Shown: piece by piece, positions 12,073 to 13,317 of the stretch
Numbering within the stretch: position 1 is the stretch's first letter
How the letters are laid out: every line of letters starts with the position of its first letter
NCBI GenBank assembly: GCA_022561675.1
Contig: JADFQT010000035.1
Span: forward strand, 1-13,317
DNA length: 13,317 nt
Source of the DNA: Chloroflexota bacterium
GTDB taxonomy: Bacteria > Chloroflexota > Dehalococcoidia > Lucifugimonadales > UBA3495
Reading direction: 5' to 3'
The notes under the pieces: generated by a model
What the model saw: only the letters and a program-made list of their open reading frames with translations
Databases searched by the model: none
What the model was told of the DNA's origin: nothing
Position numbers and translations under genes: made by a program

Positions 12073-13317
12073 GTGCAGCGACTAGCCCATAAGACTCCCT
12101 TCTTCTACGGCTGGGCCATTCTGTCCGCCGCCGGCACTTCCATGTTCGTTAGGAACGCCCTGGGAAGCCTCACTCTGGCGGTTTTCGTTTACCCGATAAG
12201 CCAGGAATTGGGATGGAGCCGGACCCTGATTGGCGGCGCCGCCAGCTTGGGCGGCTTACTCTCCATTATCGGCGCACCGCCGGTGGGCTGGGCGGTAGAC
12301 CGGTTCGGCGCCCGCCAGGTGCTTACCATCGCGGTCCTGCTTTTGGGACTGTCCACTATATCCTTGGCCTGGGCTACGACTCCGCTGGCATTTTATCTGG
12401 CCTACGGCCTGGGACGGGTGCTGTTTACCGGTCCCATTCCCATTGGCGCCTCGGTGGTCGTAGCCCGCTGGTTCGTCCGAAAGCGGGGTCGAGCCACCGG
12501 CATCCTAGCCTTCGGGCACGCCGGCGGTATGATTCTTTTCCCAGCCGTCGCCTCCCTGGTCATTCAGCTACGGGGATGGCAGGAAGCCTGGTTTGTAATG
12601 GGCATACTGGTGCTGGTTATCGCGCTGGCCCCGGTAGCGCTATTCATCATCCAGCGGCCGGAGGACGTGGGGCTGTCCCCCGACGGAGGGCAGTTGGCTT
12701 CCATTGAAGCCGGGGTAGCCGGCAGTCCGGCCCGTCTCGGCGATAGAGAACCCATGTGGTCCTTGAGGCAAGCGATGCGCACCCCAGTGTTGTGGATGCT
12801 CGCTGTGGCCACTGGATCGGTGTATTTCATTCAATCGGGCACCAATCTCCACCAGGGAGCCTATTTCGTCGACCAGGGACTGAGCAAAGCCACTGCCGAC
12901 GTTGCCATCATCCTCAGCGCGGTAGGCGCAGCCTTTGGCACCCTGGCTTGGGGTTGGATGTCTGAGAAAATGCCCGTCAGGTACGTCTTCGCAGCAGTCG
13001 CTCTTTTAATGGCAATCTCCGTTGCGCTTTTCGCCACGGTGGATACCGCGGCGGAGGCCTACGGGTACGCTTTTCTCTTTGGAGCGGCCGTGGGAGGGAT
13101 AATCGTGGTACCGCCGGTAGCCTACGCCGACTACTTTGGCAGGCAGTCGCTGGGCGCGATTCGCGGGGTGACCGAGCCCTTTGTCGCCCTGGGCCAAGCC
13201 ATCGGCTCGGTGCTGTCCGGCGTCGTTTACGATATAACCGGGACTTACCAGGGCGCCTTCCTCGCTTACGCCGCCCTGGGAGCAGCCGTCATACTGCTTC
13301 TTTTCCTGGCCAAGCCT
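12073..13317 (+). CDS. MFS transporter, 3' end outside the window
   Basis: Major facilitator transporters move small solutes across the inner membrane. The 415 visible residues contain most of the expected 12 helices. Motif A is clear between helices 2 and 3 (GWAVDRFGAR, about 72-81), and the opening TPFFYGWAILSAAGTSMF resembles the monocarboxylate/oxalate-formate branch. FVRKRGRATGILAFGHAGG follows helix 4, and the central loop (about residues 195-235) is hydrophilic. The second half has WGWMSEKMPVRYVF as the paired motif. The substrate cannot be told. The start is GTG 12073, with GAGAAGG just upstream; no ATG precedes the first helix in frame. The frame is open to the last base, so only the end is missing. 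Confidence 0.9.
   Translation, partial: MQRLAHKTPFFYGWAILSAAGTSMFVRNALGSLTLAVFVYPISQELGWSRTLIGGAASLGGLLSIIGAPPVGWAVDRFGARQVLTIAVLLLGLSTISLAWATTPLAFYLAYGLGRVLFTGPIPIGASVVVARWFVRKRGRATGILAFGHAGGMILFPAVASLVIQLRGWQEAWFVMGILVLVIALAPVALFIIQRPEDVGLSPDGGQLASIEAGVAGSPARLGDREPMWSLRQAMRTPVLWMLAVATGSVYFIQSGTNLHQGAYFVDQGLSKATADVAIILSAVGAAFGTLAWGWMSEKMPVRYVFAAVALLMAISVALFATVDTAAEAYGYAFLFGAAVGGIIVVPPVAYADYFGRQSLGAIRGVTEPFVALGQAIGSVLSGVVYDITGTYQGAFLAYAALGAAVILLLFLAKP

Overview
The window looks like a chromosomal housekeeping stretch from a moderately GC-rich bacterium. The gene content and the styles of LexA, CysM, the NrtS-like protein and the small DUF5679 protein point to the Chloroflexota, possibly a Dehalococcoidia-like lineage. 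That assignment is inference from gene style, because no 16S gene or other marker search was available. There are no rRNA genes, recognisable tRNAs, CRISPR arrays or complete transposase genes.

Layout. Left end, plus strand: rpsT (ribosomal protein S20, TTG start) and lexA, whose start is preceded by a perfect GAAC-N4-GTTC SOS box. Next, minus strand: a small two-helix NrtS-like protein with an N-terminal zinc-ribbon-like segment, a stretch without genes, and a 46-residue zinc-ribbon protein (DUF5679 type). The latter has a promoter followed at once by a nested stem-loop. From 2.8 to 8.2 kb the minus strand carries the classic translation/transcription operon nusA-ylxR-infB-rbfA-truB, driven by a good promoter in front of nusA. 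From 8.3 to 10.9 kb, also on the minus strand, lies a sulfur cassette: an Rrf2 regulator with three cysteines, a MoeB/ThiF adenylyltransferase and a cysteine synthase closest to mycobacterial CysM. A promoter and a terminator-like hairpin sit between the regulator and moeB. The right end (plus strand) has about 0.6 kb without a clear gene but with a broken dispersed repeat, then a possible 59-residue protein, a small membrane protein and an MFS transporter that runs off the window.

How the genes work together. The nusA operon is ordinary ribosome and elongation machinery, except that truB is split by a +1 shift lying exactly in a perfect 26-bp palindrome. The Rrf2-MoeB-CysM set fits a pathway in which MoeB activates a small sulfur-carrier protein and CysM uses its thiocarboxylate to make cysteine from O-phosphoserine. 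The carrier and its protease are not in the window.

Most notable points: the palindrome-centred truB frameshift; the dispersed repeat split by a 72-bp double-hairpin insert, with its intact sister arm alongside as proof; the candidate attenuator before moeB; paired direct repeats around the rrf2 promoter; and the structured leader before the DUF5679 gene.
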